Shown: positions 33,554-42,241 of the stretch, piece by piece
How positions within the stretch are numbered: position 1 is the stretch's first letter
Layout of the letters: every line of letters starts with the position of its first letter
Source: a virus
Length of the DNA: 64,000 bases
Virus record (IMG/VR): IMGVR_UViG_3300036761_003779
Span: 41,879 to 105,878 of that record
Reading direction: 5' to 3' (one strand)
Made by a program: the position numbers and the translations under genes
Notes under the pieces: model-generated
Database searches by the model: none
Told to the model about the DNA's origin: nothing
The model's input: only the letters and a program-made list of their open reading frames with translations

Positions 33554-34003
33554 TCAGGCCGCCAACCGGTCGTTGAACCGGACCTCCAGGAGGGTGCAGC
33601 CACCCTGGTCCGTGTAGCCGGCGACGTCCCGGAAGAAGAGGACGTACATGTCCACCGCTCGACGCCCGATCCGGACGATTCGGTCCCCGCGGGCAATCGC
33701 CACGGTGAGGGTCCCGTCCGGGTTCTCCGTGGCCACGCCCGCCGCCAGCAGGTCCACGACCCTGAAGAGCAGGTAGCCCTTCCAGTCCTCCTCCACGCCC
33801 CCGGCCGGGAAGGTGGGAAGGGCGATCTGCCCGTCATTCCAGTTGACCTGCGCCACGAGGGAGAGGGAGGCGCCCGTCCCCGGCCCGTCCTCGTTCCGCC
33901 AGACCTGCCGGACCGGCTCCCGGGCCACCGGGTCGAGGACCGTAACCGCCCGCTCCATGCGCCGGATCTCGACCGGGATCGGGTGTATCAAGTTAGGGAT
34001 CAC
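33554..34003 (-). CDS. Head-tail joining protein (149 aa)
   Basis: GTG 34003 overlaps the upstream stop (GTGA), the same coupling used elsewhere in the window; no better start exists upstream. The product (IPNLIHPIPVEIRRMERAVT ... GDRIVRIGRRAVDMYVLFFR) resembles small stopper proteins of the head-tail connector in size, charge and position. There is no catalytic motif. Family assignment rests on synteny. Confidence 0.55.
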   Translation of the reverse strand: MIPNLIHPIPVEIRRMERAVTVLDPVAREPVRQVWRNEDGPGTGASLSLVAQVNWNDGQIALPTFPAGGVEEDWKGYLLFRVVDLLAAGVATENPDGTLTVAIARGDRIVRIGRRAVDMYVLFFRDVAGYTDQGGCTLLEVRFNDRLAA

Positions 34004-35013
34004 TGCACCGACCTCCCGGAAAGCCGCCGGAACATGGTCCGTGGCGCCCGCATCAAGAGTGGCCCCTTGTAGGCCGCTAGGATAGCGTCCAGCTCCGCGT
34101 CCCCCGTCCCGCTCGTGCTCCAGGACTTGGAGGTCACCGCGGCGTCGGACCACTTCTTCCGATGACGGTCCGTCTCCTCCTCAATGACCGGTCCGGCCGG
34201 ACCGGCGGAACCGCTCGAGCTGTACAGGGGCGCAAGGCCGCGCACGGCCAGCTTCCGGACCGCGTACTTAATGGGCGCCGGCGTCGAGCCGTCCGGCTCG
34301 ATGAAGCCGAAGGTCCCGACCAGGCGCTGGTTCTTCTCCCCCACCAGGAAGGTGAAGCTGTTCCGCTGGACCGGCCCCACGCCCTCGAAGATCGAGGTCT
34401 CCGCGGAGACCAGCTTCACCCGCGGGTTCTTCCGGTCGTCTCGCCCGGCCTCCCCGCGCCCGCTGTACACCACGTACCGGGAGGGGTCCTGCGCGGCGTC
34501 CCAGACCCCGTTGAGCCCGTTCAGGTAGAGGGCGGTGATCGAGATGATGGGGACCGGGAGCTGGAGGAGCGTCGTCCCGCTCCCGTCCAGGTCCCAGGTC
34601 AGCTGCCGCGGGACGAACCACTGCCGGCAGAGCCGCTCCACGTACGCCTGCCAGGTCTGGATGGACTGGAGGATCCGGGCGTCCGAGACGGAGGCCGGGA
34701 CCCCCTCGTCCCGCACGTCCTGGATCGAGACGTACAGCGCGTCGGCCTCCCCCTGGATGGGGTCCGAGAGGGAGGACTCGAGGAGGGTGATCGAGTGGAA
34801 GTAGCTCGTCTTGTAGTAGAAGGCAGGGTCGCCCGCCACGTCGTCGTAGGTGTAGACCGTCTGCCCGGTCAGCAGCGGGATGCGCGTCCCGGGCGCCGTG
34901 ATCTCCGCGTAGGGTCCGACCAGGACCGGTGCGCGGTAGACCTTCATCACGTCGAAGAGGGTCAGGACGTTGTCGAGCTTCTCGACCGTCACGGTCAGCT
35001 TGATCGTTGCCAT
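34000..35013 (-). CDS. Head-tail connector/adaptor protein (337 aa)
   Basis: The middle part (DALYVSIQDVRDEGVPASVS...QTWQAYVERLCRQWFVPRQL, LPVPIISITALYLNG) is typical of the gp6-like adaptor family: two helices with IQ.WQ..IE..C.+.F, followed by a strand LP..PI..I..L. An extra N-terminal beta domain (residues 1-85) resembles an Ig or fibronectin module. It binds beneath the portal. The final 60 residues are Ser/Gly-rich and basic. Confidence 0.7.
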   Translation of the reverse strand: MATIKLTVTVEKLDNVLTLFDVMKVYRAPVLVGPYAEITAPGTRIPLLTGQTVYTYDDVAGDPAFYYKTSYFHSITLLESSLSDPIQGEADALYVSIQDVRDEGVPASVSDARILQSIQTWQAYVERLCRQWFVPRQLTWDLDGSGTTLLQLPVPIISITALYLNGLNGVWDAAQDPSRYVVYSGRGEAGRDDRKNPRVKLVSAETSIFEGVGPVQRNSFTFLVGEKNQRLVGTFGFIEPDGSTPAPIKYAVRKLAVRGLAPLYSSSGSAGPAGPVIEEETDRHRKKWSDAAVTSKSWSTSGTGDAELDAILAAYKGPLLMRAPRTMFRRLSGRSVQ

Positions 35014-35501
35014 CAGACCTCCTCCGCTCCGGCGATCTTAGGGCGGAGCGCGTCCGCTGTCTTCACTTCTGGGCGGACCTCCTCCGCCTCCCCGATGAGC
35101 GGCGTCCCGGGGTCCACGTCCGCGCCGCCCGCGTCCGCTATCCGCGGCCGGAGGTCCCCCGCGTCCCGGATCCGCGGGGAGAGGACGTCCAGGGAGACGA
35201 ACTGAGGGAGACCGCCGCCGGCGCCGCCGGTGGAGGTGGCCGCCTCCGTGTCGTAGTAGGCGAAGAGGACGTCCCCCGGGTCGTCCGTCGAGCCCGGGCG
35301 CGGCCCGACTGGCGGGATCTTCATCCGGAAGGTCCCCAGCGTCGGGTCCGTCTCCTCCCAGCCGTTGTCGAGCGTCCGCTTGAGCTGCTGGCCGTTCAGG
35401 AAGACAACGAGGGAGCCCGCCCGATAGTAGGTGGGGACGGAGAAGTCCCGGTTGACCCCGTTCACCGCCCCGGAGACCGGCTCGATGCGGGAGGACGCCA
35501 T
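35013..35501 (-). CDS. Small virion protein with duplicated fold and decad repeats (162 aa)
   Basis: The first 85 residues (GAVNGVNRDFSVPTYYRAGS, LVVFLNGQQLKRTLDNGWEE, TDPTLGTFRM) are a beta domain shared with the next gene and with a family of phage decoration proteins. The C-terminal half carries imperfect ten-residue repeats (LSPRIRDAGD, LRPRIADAGG, VRPEVKTADA, LRPKIAGAEE). Overlaps its neighbours by 1 nt. The function is probably capsid or neck decoration. Confidence 0.65.
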   Translation of the reverse strand: MASSRIEPVSGAVNGVNRDFSVPTYYRAGSLVVFLNGQQLKRTLDNGWEETDPTLGTFRMKIPPVGPRPGSTDDPGDVLFAYYDTEAATSTGGAGGGLPQFVSLDVLSPRIRDAGDLRPRIADAGGADVDPGTPLIGEAEEVRPEVKTADALRPKIAGAEEV

Positions 35502-35737
35502 CAGACCACCTCCTCGTAGAAGACGAAGACGTTGTCCCCGACCTTGGGCGCCCGCCGGAGCCGGAAGGTCCCGAGGGTCGGGTCCACCTCCTCGTAGCCG
35601 TCCTCGAAGTCCCGGGAGAGCAGGCGCCCGTTCCAGAGCGCCCGGAGGGAGTTAGGTTCGTAGGACTCCGGCGCGGCGAAGTCCCGGTTGCTCCCGTCTA
35701 CGGGCCCAGCGGCCTCGACCAGGTGGACCGCCGCCAT
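35501..35737 (-). CDS. Small virion protein, paralogue of the 162-aa protein (78 aa)
   Basis: Aligns with the N-terminal domain of the downstream gene: GPVDGSNRDFAAPESYEPNS, LRALWNGRLLSRDFEDGYEE, VDPTLGTFRL. It lacks the repeat tail. The pair is a tandem duplication in which one copy gained or lost the decad repeats. No enzyme motif is visible. Confidence 0.65.
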   Translation of the reverse strand: MAAVHLVEAAGPVDGSNRDFAAPESYEPNSLRALWNGRLLSRDFEDGYEEVDPTLGTFRLRRAPKVGDNVFVFYEEVV

Positions 35738-35738
35738 C

Positions 35739-35993
35739 TCACTCCCTCCCCTCCGCGTCCTCCACGTCCTCCGGGTCCATCGGGATCAGCGGGCACTTCG
35801 CCCCGAGCTTCTCCAGACAGCGCCGGTTGACGTCCTCCACAACCTGACCCTGCCGCTGCCACGCGGATTCCGCCAGCGTCTGGCGTGTCTCGATAGACTT
35901 CAGGCGCCCGTCCACGCGGTCTAGCTTCCGGAGGACCTCGAGGACCAGCTCCCGCGTCGGCTGGGTCCGCCGCTTGGGCTTCTCCGCCGTCAT
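35739..35993 (-). CDS. Small coiled-coil protein (84 aa)
   Basis: Basic N-terminus (EKPKRRTQPTRELVLEVLRK), a heptad-like helix LDRVDGRLKSIETRQTLAES, and a C-terminal region with two cysteines (NRRCLEKLGAKCPLIPMDPE). No signal peptide or membrane segment. It is between the hydrolase gene and the decoration pair; function unknown. Confidence 0.6.
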   Translation of the reverse strand: MTAEKPKRRTQPTRELVLEVLRKLDRVDGRLKSIETRQTLAESAWQRQGQVVEDVNRRCLEKLGAKCPLIPMDPEDVEDAEGRE

Positions 35994-35996
35994 GTC

Positions 35997-36878
35997 CTAG
36001 ATCCGCGCCGCGAACACGTCCGCCACCGCCTCCGCGATCTCCGCCCAGTACTCAGAGCGCGCCGCGTAGCACTGCTCGAGCTGCACGCCCCCACCGCCGG
36101 CGGTCAGCCAGTTGACCAGGTTCGCCGGGGAGGTCCCGGCCAGCGGGTCGTCCGGACCCGCCAGGCGCACATCGATCCCAGTACCGGCAAGCGCCGCCTC
36201 GACCGCCGCCCGGACCTCCTCCCGGAGGTCCTCCGGCGCGGCGCCGCCAACGACAACGTCCGGGTCCGACATGCCGTGGAAGGCCACGGCGTGGAGGAAG
36301 CCCCGGTCCGCAATGCCGCCCAGGAGCGGGAAGGAGACCCGGTGGATCTCCGTCGACGTGATGTGCCAGCGGTCGAAGGCCCCGCCGCCGTCCCGCCAGC
36401 CCTTGCAGCGCCAGGCGGCCGCGGGCTTCCCGGAGAGGACGGCCAGAACGTGCTCCGCCTGCTCGTCCGTGTTGTTCTCGATCGCCCCGCCGTGCGGCGC
36501 CAGGATCACCAGGCCCGCCGGGGAGAGCCCGGACTCGTCGAGCCGCTCCACGAACTCGCTCTGCGCCTCCGCCTCCGCGTCCGTCAGGGTGGGGTGCGGG
36601 ACCTGGGAGTCGAGCGTCCCGGTGAACTCGAGGGAGGTCCCCAGGCGGGAGCGCCCGGCCGCCCCCATCCGGACGATCGAATCCGGGCTCTCCTGCCGGG
36701 TCTCCCCGACCGTGAAGAGCGCGTACTGGGTTGCGTTCCGCTTCACGCGGACCTGATGCCCCGCCGCGCGGTTCACGGTGGCCAGCTTCTCCGGGTCCGC
36801 GGAGAGGTGCGTCCCATTCTCGATGAGGTCCGTCTGACTCGAGAGCGCCTTCTTAACGCTCGCTGCGTAGGTTCCCAT
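35997..36878 (-). CDS. Poly-gamma-glutamate hydrolase-like protein (293 aa)
   Basis: ATG 36878 is chosen because AAGGAG lies upstream. The signature elements of the poly-gamma-glutamate hydrolase family are present in order. They are LVILAPHGGAIENNTDEQAE, an aromatic segment AAWRCKGWRDGGG, RWHITSTEI, a VAFHG motif, VVVGGAAPEDL, LAGTSPANLVNW and GVQLEQCYAARSEYW. The conserved His/Glu residues expected to hold the zinc ion (APHGG, E of IENNT, H of HITS, FHG) are all there. Such enzymes cut capsular poly-gamma-glutamate. It lies among head and neck genes and has no signal peptide, so it may be carried on the virion. Confidence 0.85.
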   Translation of the reverse strand: MGTYAASVKKALSSQTDLIENGTHLSADPEKLATVNRAAGHQVRVKRNATQYALFTVGETRQESPDSIVRMGAAGRSRLGTSLEFTGTLDSQVPHPTLTDAEAEAQSEFVERLDESGLSPAGLVILAPHGGAIENNTDEQAEHVLAVLSGKPAAAWRCKGWRDGGGAFDRWHITSTEIHRVSFPLLGGIADRGFLHAVAFHGMSDPDVVVGGAAPEDLREEVRAAVEAALAGTGIDVRLAGPDDPLAGTSPANLVNWLTAGGGGVQLEQCYAARSEYWAEIAEAVADVFAARI

Positions 36879-36903
36879 TGTCCTCTTCTCCTTCATCTGA
36901 GGT

Positions 36904-37755
36904 TCACTGTCCGGGTTGTCCCGAGAGCATGTAGCCGGTATACCGAAGCTCCTGCTGATGCACGTGGATCCCATTGGTCAGGGTGTCGCCCGCGTGGGAG
37001 TGCTCCCGCGCCAGCCAGAGGACCATCAGGTCTTTCCCAACGTTGAAGGCCGCCGCCGGGATCGTCAGGTCGATACTGTAGATCCGGTCCCCCAGGTCCG
37101 TCGAGTGGTCCACCGTCAGCGCCGCCGTCCCGTCGTACGCCCCAAGGTCCTCCCCGACGGAGCGGAAGGCATACTTGAGGTACCAGCAACTGGCCTTGCC
37201 GTTCCCCGGCGCCACGCCGTGGCTGATGTAGATCCGCATCGCCACGTCCCCCGAGGCGTAGTTCTGGGGCGGCCGCCGCACGAGCCGGTTCCGCCCCTCC
37301 GTGTCCGTCCCGCTCCCCGCGTACAGGAGGGAGGGCACGTCGTTGTTCGAGGAGGTGGAGACGTCCCCGCCCTTCACGTCCCCGTCCACCGGGTAGGTGA
37401 TCCGGCACGTGCCCACCGCGGTCGGGGACGTCCCGATCAGGATCCGCTCGTCGTGGATCGCAACTACCTCCCCGTTCGCCGTGACGACCCGAGCCAGCGG
37501 CGCGTAGAAGTCCGCCGTGGGGAAGCCGGTCAGGTTCACGACGAGGGCGCCGTCCCGGTCCAGGTAAGTGTAAGAAGTGACGTTGTCCGTCAGCGACTGC
37601 CCAAACACGCCAGGGTACGTCCCCCGCTTCCCCCCAACGTCGTATTTGAACGGGTCGACGTTCACCTTCAGCGGGTCCACGCTCGCGTAGACCAGCCCGG
37701 TGTTCAGGATGACCTGCTGAACCACCGCCCCGGAAACGGTCACCATCGTTGGCAT
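36904..37755 (-). CDS. Virion decoration/fibre protein of unknown family (283 aa)
   Basis: Soluble, beta-rich. It begins MPTMVTVSGAVVQQVILNTG and contains LDRDGALVVNLTGFPTADFY and HSTDLGDRIYSIDLTIPAAA. It follows a 386-aa protein and precedes the hydrolase gene, so it could be the structural partner that anchors that enzyme. No repeat or motif assigns a family. Confidence 0.6.
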   Translation of the reverse strand: MPTMVTVSGAVVQQVILNTGLVYASVDPLKVNVDPFKYDVGGKRGTYPGVFGQSLTDNVTSYTYLDRDGALVVNLTGFPTADFYAPLARVVTANGEVVAIHDERILIGTSPTAVGTCRITYPVDGDVKGGDVSTSSNNDVPSLLYAGSGTDTEGRNRLVRRPPQNYASGDVAMRIYISHGVAPGNGKASCWYLKYAFRSVGEDLGAYDGTAALTVDHSTDLGDRIYSIDLTIPAAAFNVGKDLMVLWLAREHSHAGDTLTNGIHVHQQELRYTGYMLSGQPGQ

Positions 37756-37768
37756 GCCTTACCTCCTC

Positions 37769-38929
37769 TCACGCGGCGGTCAGCAGGTTGCCCTTCACCC
37801 AGCACTTGAAGTAGACCGCGGCGCTGACAATGTTATCCCGGACCGTCACCCTGACCATGTCCCCCGTCCCGGCCTTGAGCTTGAGCCCGCCGCCAATCAG
37901 GTACGTGGAGGACATCATGTCCTTGGAGCTGACCACCCACTCGAAGCCGCCCGGGGGGGAGAAGTAGATGAAGGACTCGTTCTGCTTCAGGTTCTGGATC
38001 GTCCCGGCCACGCCCCCGGCAACAACCTCCACCAGGAGCCCGTTCACCAGCGGCCCGGCGGCCGACCCAAAGGCGTTGGACCCAAAGGTGACGGAGTTGG
38101 AGACCATCACAAACTTGATCTCCTGGAGGCTGACGTCCTGCGTAGCGTGGGCGTTGTAGGAGAAGACCCGCGCGGTCCCGGAGCCGTCCACGAGGAGGGA
38201 CTCCGCCCCGCCATTCTTCACGAAGTCGTTGCGGATGGAGGCCGCGGAGGGCGGGACGGAGCTAAAGGCGATCGCATCCCCCTCCGGGCTGTACAGGGTC
38301 ATCTTCAGGCGCCCACGGCCGGCCGCCGTGTCGAGGGCGTCCAGCTCGACGAGGTCCGTGGCGCCCCGCGCCACCTTCGAGGACGTCTGGAGGCGGTAGA
38401 CCGCCCCGTCCAGGATGACCCCGACCGCGTTCCCCGCGGAGTCGAAGAGGACCCACTCCGCGCGCCCGGCCGCGTTGGTCCGGACCGTCCGGACGTTCGT
38501 GCCGTCCCAGCCGGCCAGGAGGACCGGCGCCCCGGAGGGCGGGGAGCCGGCGAGCGCCGCGCCCACGACCTCCGGGCGGCCCACGCTGTCCGTCTTGTGC
38601 GCCCGTACATTCGTCCCGTCCTGTCCGGCGGCCAGGACCGGGTTCTGGGTCGGGGGAGCGCCGCCCGCGTCGCTCCCCTTCACCGCCCAGGGAGGCGTCC
38701 CCTGCTGGACGGTCCAGGCCCCGCTCTGGATGGCGTCGACGTTCCCGATATTGTTGTCCCCGGCCGGGAGCGGGTCCGTGATCTTCTTGACCCCCGCCGT
38801 GTCCCGGATGGCCGCGAGTATGGTCTTGACGTCCCCGAGGGTCCCCTCCTTGGCCGGGTCGATCTTGTTCCCCGCGGCGTCGAGGATGTTGATCTCGCCC
38901 CCGTCTATCTCGACGACGTAGGTGATCAT
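37769..38929 (-). CDS. Head fibre/decoration protein (386 aa)
   Basis: Contains two copies of a PVLLAG(W/Q)DGTNVR-(T/A)-(T/K)T motif (NPVLAAGQDGTNVRAHKTDS and APVLLAGWDGTNVRTVRTNA), common in phage fibres and decoration proteins. The C-terminal half is a beta-sandwich-like domain (YSPEGDAIAFSSVPPSAASI ... VRDNIVSAAVYFKCWVKGN). Likely bound to the capsid or neck. ATG 38929 overlaps the upstream gene by 4 nt. Confidence 0.65.
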   Translation of the reverse strand: MITYVVEIDGGEINILDAAGNKIDPAKEGTLGDVKTILAAIRDTAGVKKITDPLPAGDNNIGNVDAIQSGAWTVQQGTPPWAVKGSDAGGAPPTQNPVLAAGQDGTNVRAHKTDSVGRPEVVGAALAGSPPSGAPVLLAGWDGTNVRTVRTNAAGRAEWVLFDSAGNAVGVILDGAVYRLQTSSKVARGATDLVELDALDTAAGRGRLKMTLYSPEGDAIAFSSVPPSAASIRNDFVKNGGAESLLVDGSGTARVFSYNAHATQDVSLQEIKFVMVSNSVTFGSNAFGSAAGPLVNGLLVEVVAGGVAGTIQNLKQNESFIYFSPPGGFEWVVSSKDMMSSTYLIGGGLKLKAGTGDMVRVTVRDNIVSAAVYFKCWVKGNLLTAA

Positions 38930-39387
38930 GCGACCGTCTCCGTCCAGTCGATGGAGGCCACCTTCCCGTTCCCATCCCGGGTGAAGACCCCCGTCATCCG
39001 CTGTTTCTCCGCCCCGGCCGCGGTATAGTGGACGACGTCAAGCTGGGAGACCTTCCCGGCCGCCCGGATGATGAGGACCTCCCGGACCCGGACCGTCTTC
39101 CCGGCGTCCGTCCAGAAGACGACGGAGGTCACCCGCCCGGCGGTCCGGACGACCTCCTGGAAGCACGTCTCCGAGAGCCCGTGGATCAGCGTGTCAAGGA
39201 CCTCGTGCTGCGCCTCCGTGATCCCGCGCGGGTCGAAGACGCCCGCCGCGTCCTCCAGCTTAAACTGCCCGTCCGCGTACAGGATCCCGCCGGCCGCCGT
39301 GGGGATGGTCCCCGGCGCCTGCTCCGTGAGGAGGATCTCCTCCGACTCCTGGAGCGGCCCCGGGAACCTGTCCGGCGTGTTAGGCAT
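38926..39387 (-). CDS. Small virion-region protein (153 aa)
   Basis: ATG 39387 overlaps the upstream stop (ATGCCTAA) and is preferred over a longer form that lacks a ribosome-binding site, although the site here is also weak. The protein (ADGQFKLEDAAGVFDPRGIT ... VREVLIIRAAGKVSQLDVVH) is soluble with a helix and beta-rich end. Unknown function; probably a partner of the adjacent 386-aa protein. Confidence 0.6.
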   Translation of the reverse strand: MPNTPDRFPGPLQESEEILLTEQAPGTIPTAAGGILYADGQFKLEDAAGVFDPRGITEAQHEVLDTLIHGLSETCFQEVVRTAGRVTSVVFWTDAGKTVRVREVLIIRAAGKVSQLDVVHYTAAGAEKQRMTGVFTRDGNGKVASIDWTETVA

Positions 39388-40021
39388 CCGCAGGCGCCCC
39401 CGGCTTGGCCTTCTTGACGCGCGGAGCATGCGACTGGGGCGCCTTCAGGGGGACGATCCTCCCCTTACCCTTCCCATTCCCACCGCCCCCGCCTACAGCC
39501 TCCTGGGTCCCCGGGGCACGCTGTCCGTTGGGAGTCCCGCGCCCGCTCCAGTCCTCCTCATTCCCCTCCACCTCCTTGGCCCGGCGGAAGGCAAGGATGC
39601 TGGCGGTCACGTCCCCGAGAGCGGAGGCAGCCGCGATGTTGAGCCCGTCGACCTTCCCGGCCGCCCGGTTCAGCTCCACCGTCCGCGCCTCCCCCGCCTC
39701 CCGGACGGAGAGGACCGCGGCCGCCAGGACCTGGATCAGCTCCTTCCCGAGGGCGGGGTCCAGCTTCTCGTCCTTGACGCGCTGCTTCACGATCTCGATG
39801 TGTTGCTGAACGATGGGCCCGGCCTGCCGGAGCCCGGCCGCGACGCCCTTCAGCTCGTGGAAGTTGGGCGCCGCCTCCGCTAGCTTCTCCCGAATCCCCC
39901 GGAAGACCCTGAGGGAGGTCTCCGCGCGGTCCAGCATGACCGGCGCCTCCGCCAGCTCCGCGCGGTAGTCACCCAGAGCAAGGACCGCGGCGTCGAGTTG
40001 CGCAAGCAGCTTCAGTGGCAT
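39380..40021 (-). CDS. Helical virion-region protein with basic tail (213 aa)
   Basis: Residues 1-150 are predicted helical by composition (LDAAVLALGDYRAELAEAPV ... LGKELIQVLAAAVLSVREAG). They are followed by a Gly-rich linker and a Lys/Arg/Pro-rich tail (GKGKGRIVPLKAPQSHAPRV). The basic tail may contact DNA or the capsid interior. No family recognised. The gene ends in a TAA overlapping the next start. Confidence 0.55.
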   Translation of the reverse strand: MPLKLLAQLDAAVLALGDYRAELAEAPVMLDRAETSLRVFRGIREKLAEAAPNFHELKGVAAGLRQAGPIVQQHIEIVKQRVKDEKLDPALGKELIQVLAAAVLSVREAGEARTVELNRAAGKVDGLNIAAASALGDVTASILAFRRAKEVEGNEEDWSGRGTPNGQRAPGTQEAVGGGGGNGKGKGRIVPLKAPQSHAPRVKKAKPGAPADA

Positions 40022-40096
40022 GGAATCCTCATCACCCGGCCAGGTCAGGAGGGAAGGTTAGCGCCGCGGACCGCCCGGTGTGAACTGTGCTGCGTC

Positions 40097-41803
40097 CTAT
40101 GCGAAGCCGACGGAGATGACGACGTCCCCGGCCTTGATGCCCTTCGGGAAGTCGAACATAACATCCCCATTGGACGGCGTGCTCCCGGGGTAGACGTCAC
40201 CGGTCCCGGCCGCGGCCGCGCCCCGGAGGAGCCGCCCGTTGAGGAAGACGAACATGTCCGCGGTCGTGGCACCCACCGCCATCGCCAGCGTGTAGCCAGT
40301 CTGGGAGAAGGTGGCCGCCGGGACGTTCACGCCCTGCCCGTAGTTGGAGCCCGCGATAAAGAGGAAGACGTCGTCCAGGCCCGCGCCGCCCTGCTCGATG
40401 GCGTACTTGATGGCCGCGGAGATGGAGGCGTGCGGCCCGCCGGTCAGCGCGGAGATGGCCCCCGCCGTCGCGTCGTCGAGCGGGATCGCCGTGGTCTGCT
40501 GGGCGGTCTCGAAGGAGAGGACGTCGTCCGCCTCGAGCTTCAGGTTGCCCGCGCCCGCCCCGGCGTTCCGGGAAGCGATGAGCAGCTCCTTCGCCCCGGC
40601 CGCGTTGGCGGCCTGGATGAGGTGGGAGTCATCCGTGAAGTCCGCGTCCAGGACCACCCCGTCCATCACGACGTTCCCCGCGTTCGCGTCGAGGGTCACG
40701 CCCACGCCGTCCACGGTCACCGGCTGCCCGGTGGAGAGGAGCTTCAGGGCGGCCGCGCCGGCGTCGATCTGCCCGGCGGTCACGCCCAGGTTGAGCGGCG
40801 TCCCGCCGGAGTCCACCGTCACGCCGTTGTCGATGTCCACGACCCCGGCCGCGCCGACGTTCACGTCCAGGAGGTCCGCGTTGACCTCCACCTCGTCCCC
40901 GGCCACCGCCGGCGCCAGCATGAGGAGGCTCCGCGCGCCGCCGCTGTCCTGGAAGTTGAGGGCCACCGCGTCGTTGATCCGCCAGTAGACGTTCGTGGCC
41001 TGAGTGGCCGGAGTCGTCCCCTGGTTGTCGATGGCGGTGTCGAGGTCCACCGTGACCGCGCCGGAGCCAATGTCGACGAAGGGCGACCGGCGGAGGAAGT
41101 CGATCTTGTTCCAGGTGTCGAGGTACTGCCTATCGACGAAGGCGATGTTGATGACCTTGTTCTGGATGTCCGCAACCGGGACCGCCTCGAGGTCGTCGTG
41201 GGTCGCGTTGACGCGGACGAAGGAGATCTGCGCCCGCTCCGGCGTCGTGTCCGTGAAGGCCGCGCCATCCGTGGCGCCCGTCTCGTGCTGAAGGAGCGCC
41301 CAGACCTCCCGGCTGCTCGAGAGGATCGGGTCGCCAGTCGTGGCGTTGACCACCGCGCAGAGGTTCTCCGGGTTGATGGCGTTCGCGCCCGCGACCTCCG
41401 CGAGGGAGTGCGCCCCGAAGGAGGCGTTGAGCGCCGTGGGGAGGCCGACCTGGATGCCGGAGATCGCCTTGATATTGAGGCCGCCCGCCGGCAGCTCGTT
41501 CCCGGCGACGGAGATCACCTTCCAGTTCTGCGCGTTGGGGACCGTGATGTCCGTGAGCAGCTGTAGCTCCCGGTCCGCCAGTTTCTCGTCGAGGAAGGTC
41601 TTGGCCGCGATGGCCGCGATGGAGAGGTCCGGCGCGGTCTCCCAGGCCACCTCCCCGAGGATGTCTGCCACCTGACTGGCCAGGTAGGAGACGGTATCCG
41701 CCAGGTCCACCGCGTTCGCGTCGTGGTTGGTCGGGGTTAGGGTATCGTCGATGCCGGACCCCTCGGTATGCATCTGGTCCTGGCGGAGTCTCGAAACGGC
41801 CAT
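40097..41803 (-). CDS. Head fibre-like protein (568 aa)
   Basis: ATG 41803 has GGAGG upstream. The first 250 residues include helical and beta parts (DLADTVSYLASQVADILGEV). Residues 280-470 are repetitive and rich in Val/Asp/Ala/Gly (VTVDSGGTPLNLGVTAGQID, VTLDANAGNVVMDGVVLDAD), like a beta-helix or fibre shaft. The C-terminus (FVFLNGRLLRG ... MFDFPKGIKAGDVVISVGF) is the LNG-type head found in capsid fibres. A capsid-decoration or fibre role is likely. Confidence 0.65.
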   Translation of the reverse strand: MAVSRLRQDQMHTEGSGIDDTLTPTNHDANAVDLADTVSYLASQVADILGEVAWETAPDLSIAAIAAKTFLDEKLADRELQLLTDITVPNAQNWKVISVAGNELPAGGLNIKAISGIQVGLPTALNASFGAHSLAEVAGANAINPENLCAVVNATTGDPILSSSREVWALLQHETGATDGAAFTDTTPERAQISFVRVNATHDDLEAVPVADIQNKVINIAFVDRQYLDTWNKIDFLRRSPFVDIGSGAVTVDLDTAIDNQGTTPATQATNVYWRINDAVALNFQDSGGARSLLMLAPAVAGDEVEVNADLLDVNVGAAGVVDIDNGVTVDSGGTPLNLGVTAGQIDAGAAALKLLSTGQPVTVDGVGVTLDANAGNVVMDGVVLDADFTDDSHLIQAANAAGAKELLIASRNAGAGAGNLKLEADDVLSFETAQQTTAIPLDDATAGAISALTGGPHASISAAIKYAIEQGGAGLDDVFLFIAGSNYGQGVNVPAATFSQTGYTLAMAVGATTADMFVFLNGRLLRGAAAAGTGDVYPGSTPSNGDVMFDFPKGIKAGDVVISVGFA

Positions 41804-41866
41804 CACTACCTCCAATGGAAGGTTTGACCCCTCCAAGGTAGCGCGGGCGATCCCGGACCGGCAGCG

Positions 41867-42220
41867 TTATGAAGGAGGCGTCCAGCGCGCGCGGCCCCGC
41901 TTGTCCAGGTCCACCCGGAAGCGGCCGGAGCGCCCGTTGAGGAACATCGTGAGGGAAAGGAGGACCCCGTCAGAGAGGGCGGAGACCCGCTCCGCGGCCG
42001 GCTCCCCCGCCCGGTCCCGGAGGACCTCGGCGGAGAAGCGGACCCCCCGGAAGCGCCGCGGGAGCGGAAGATCCGCCCGCGCCCCGCCCGTCCCGAGGGC
42101 CACGCCCGTGAGCGCGCCCCCGTCCGGACCGGACGCCAGGGTCTCCCACCCCCGGAGCCCGTCCGGGGTCAGGATGTCGAAGGGCATGACCCTCCCGTCG
42201 ATGAGGCTGGCGTACAACAA
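41867..42220 (-). CDS. Small head-region protein (117 aa)
   Basis: The earliest start is TTG 42220 without a clear ribosome site; ATG at residue 12 follows GGGAGG at very short spacing and is an alternative. The product has a soluble beta-rich body (LPRRFRGVRFSAEVLRDRAG) and a basic C-terminus (GRFRVDLDKRGRARWTPPS). Unknown function. Confidence 0.55.
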   Translation of the reverse strand: MLYASLIDGRVMPFDILTPDGLRGWETLASGPDGGALTGVALGTGGARADLPLPRRFRGVRFSAEVLRDRAGEPAAERVSALSDGVLLSLTMFLNGRSGRFRVDLDKRGRARWTPPS

Positions 42221-42241
42221 GCGGCACCGTCCGCCGGCGGT

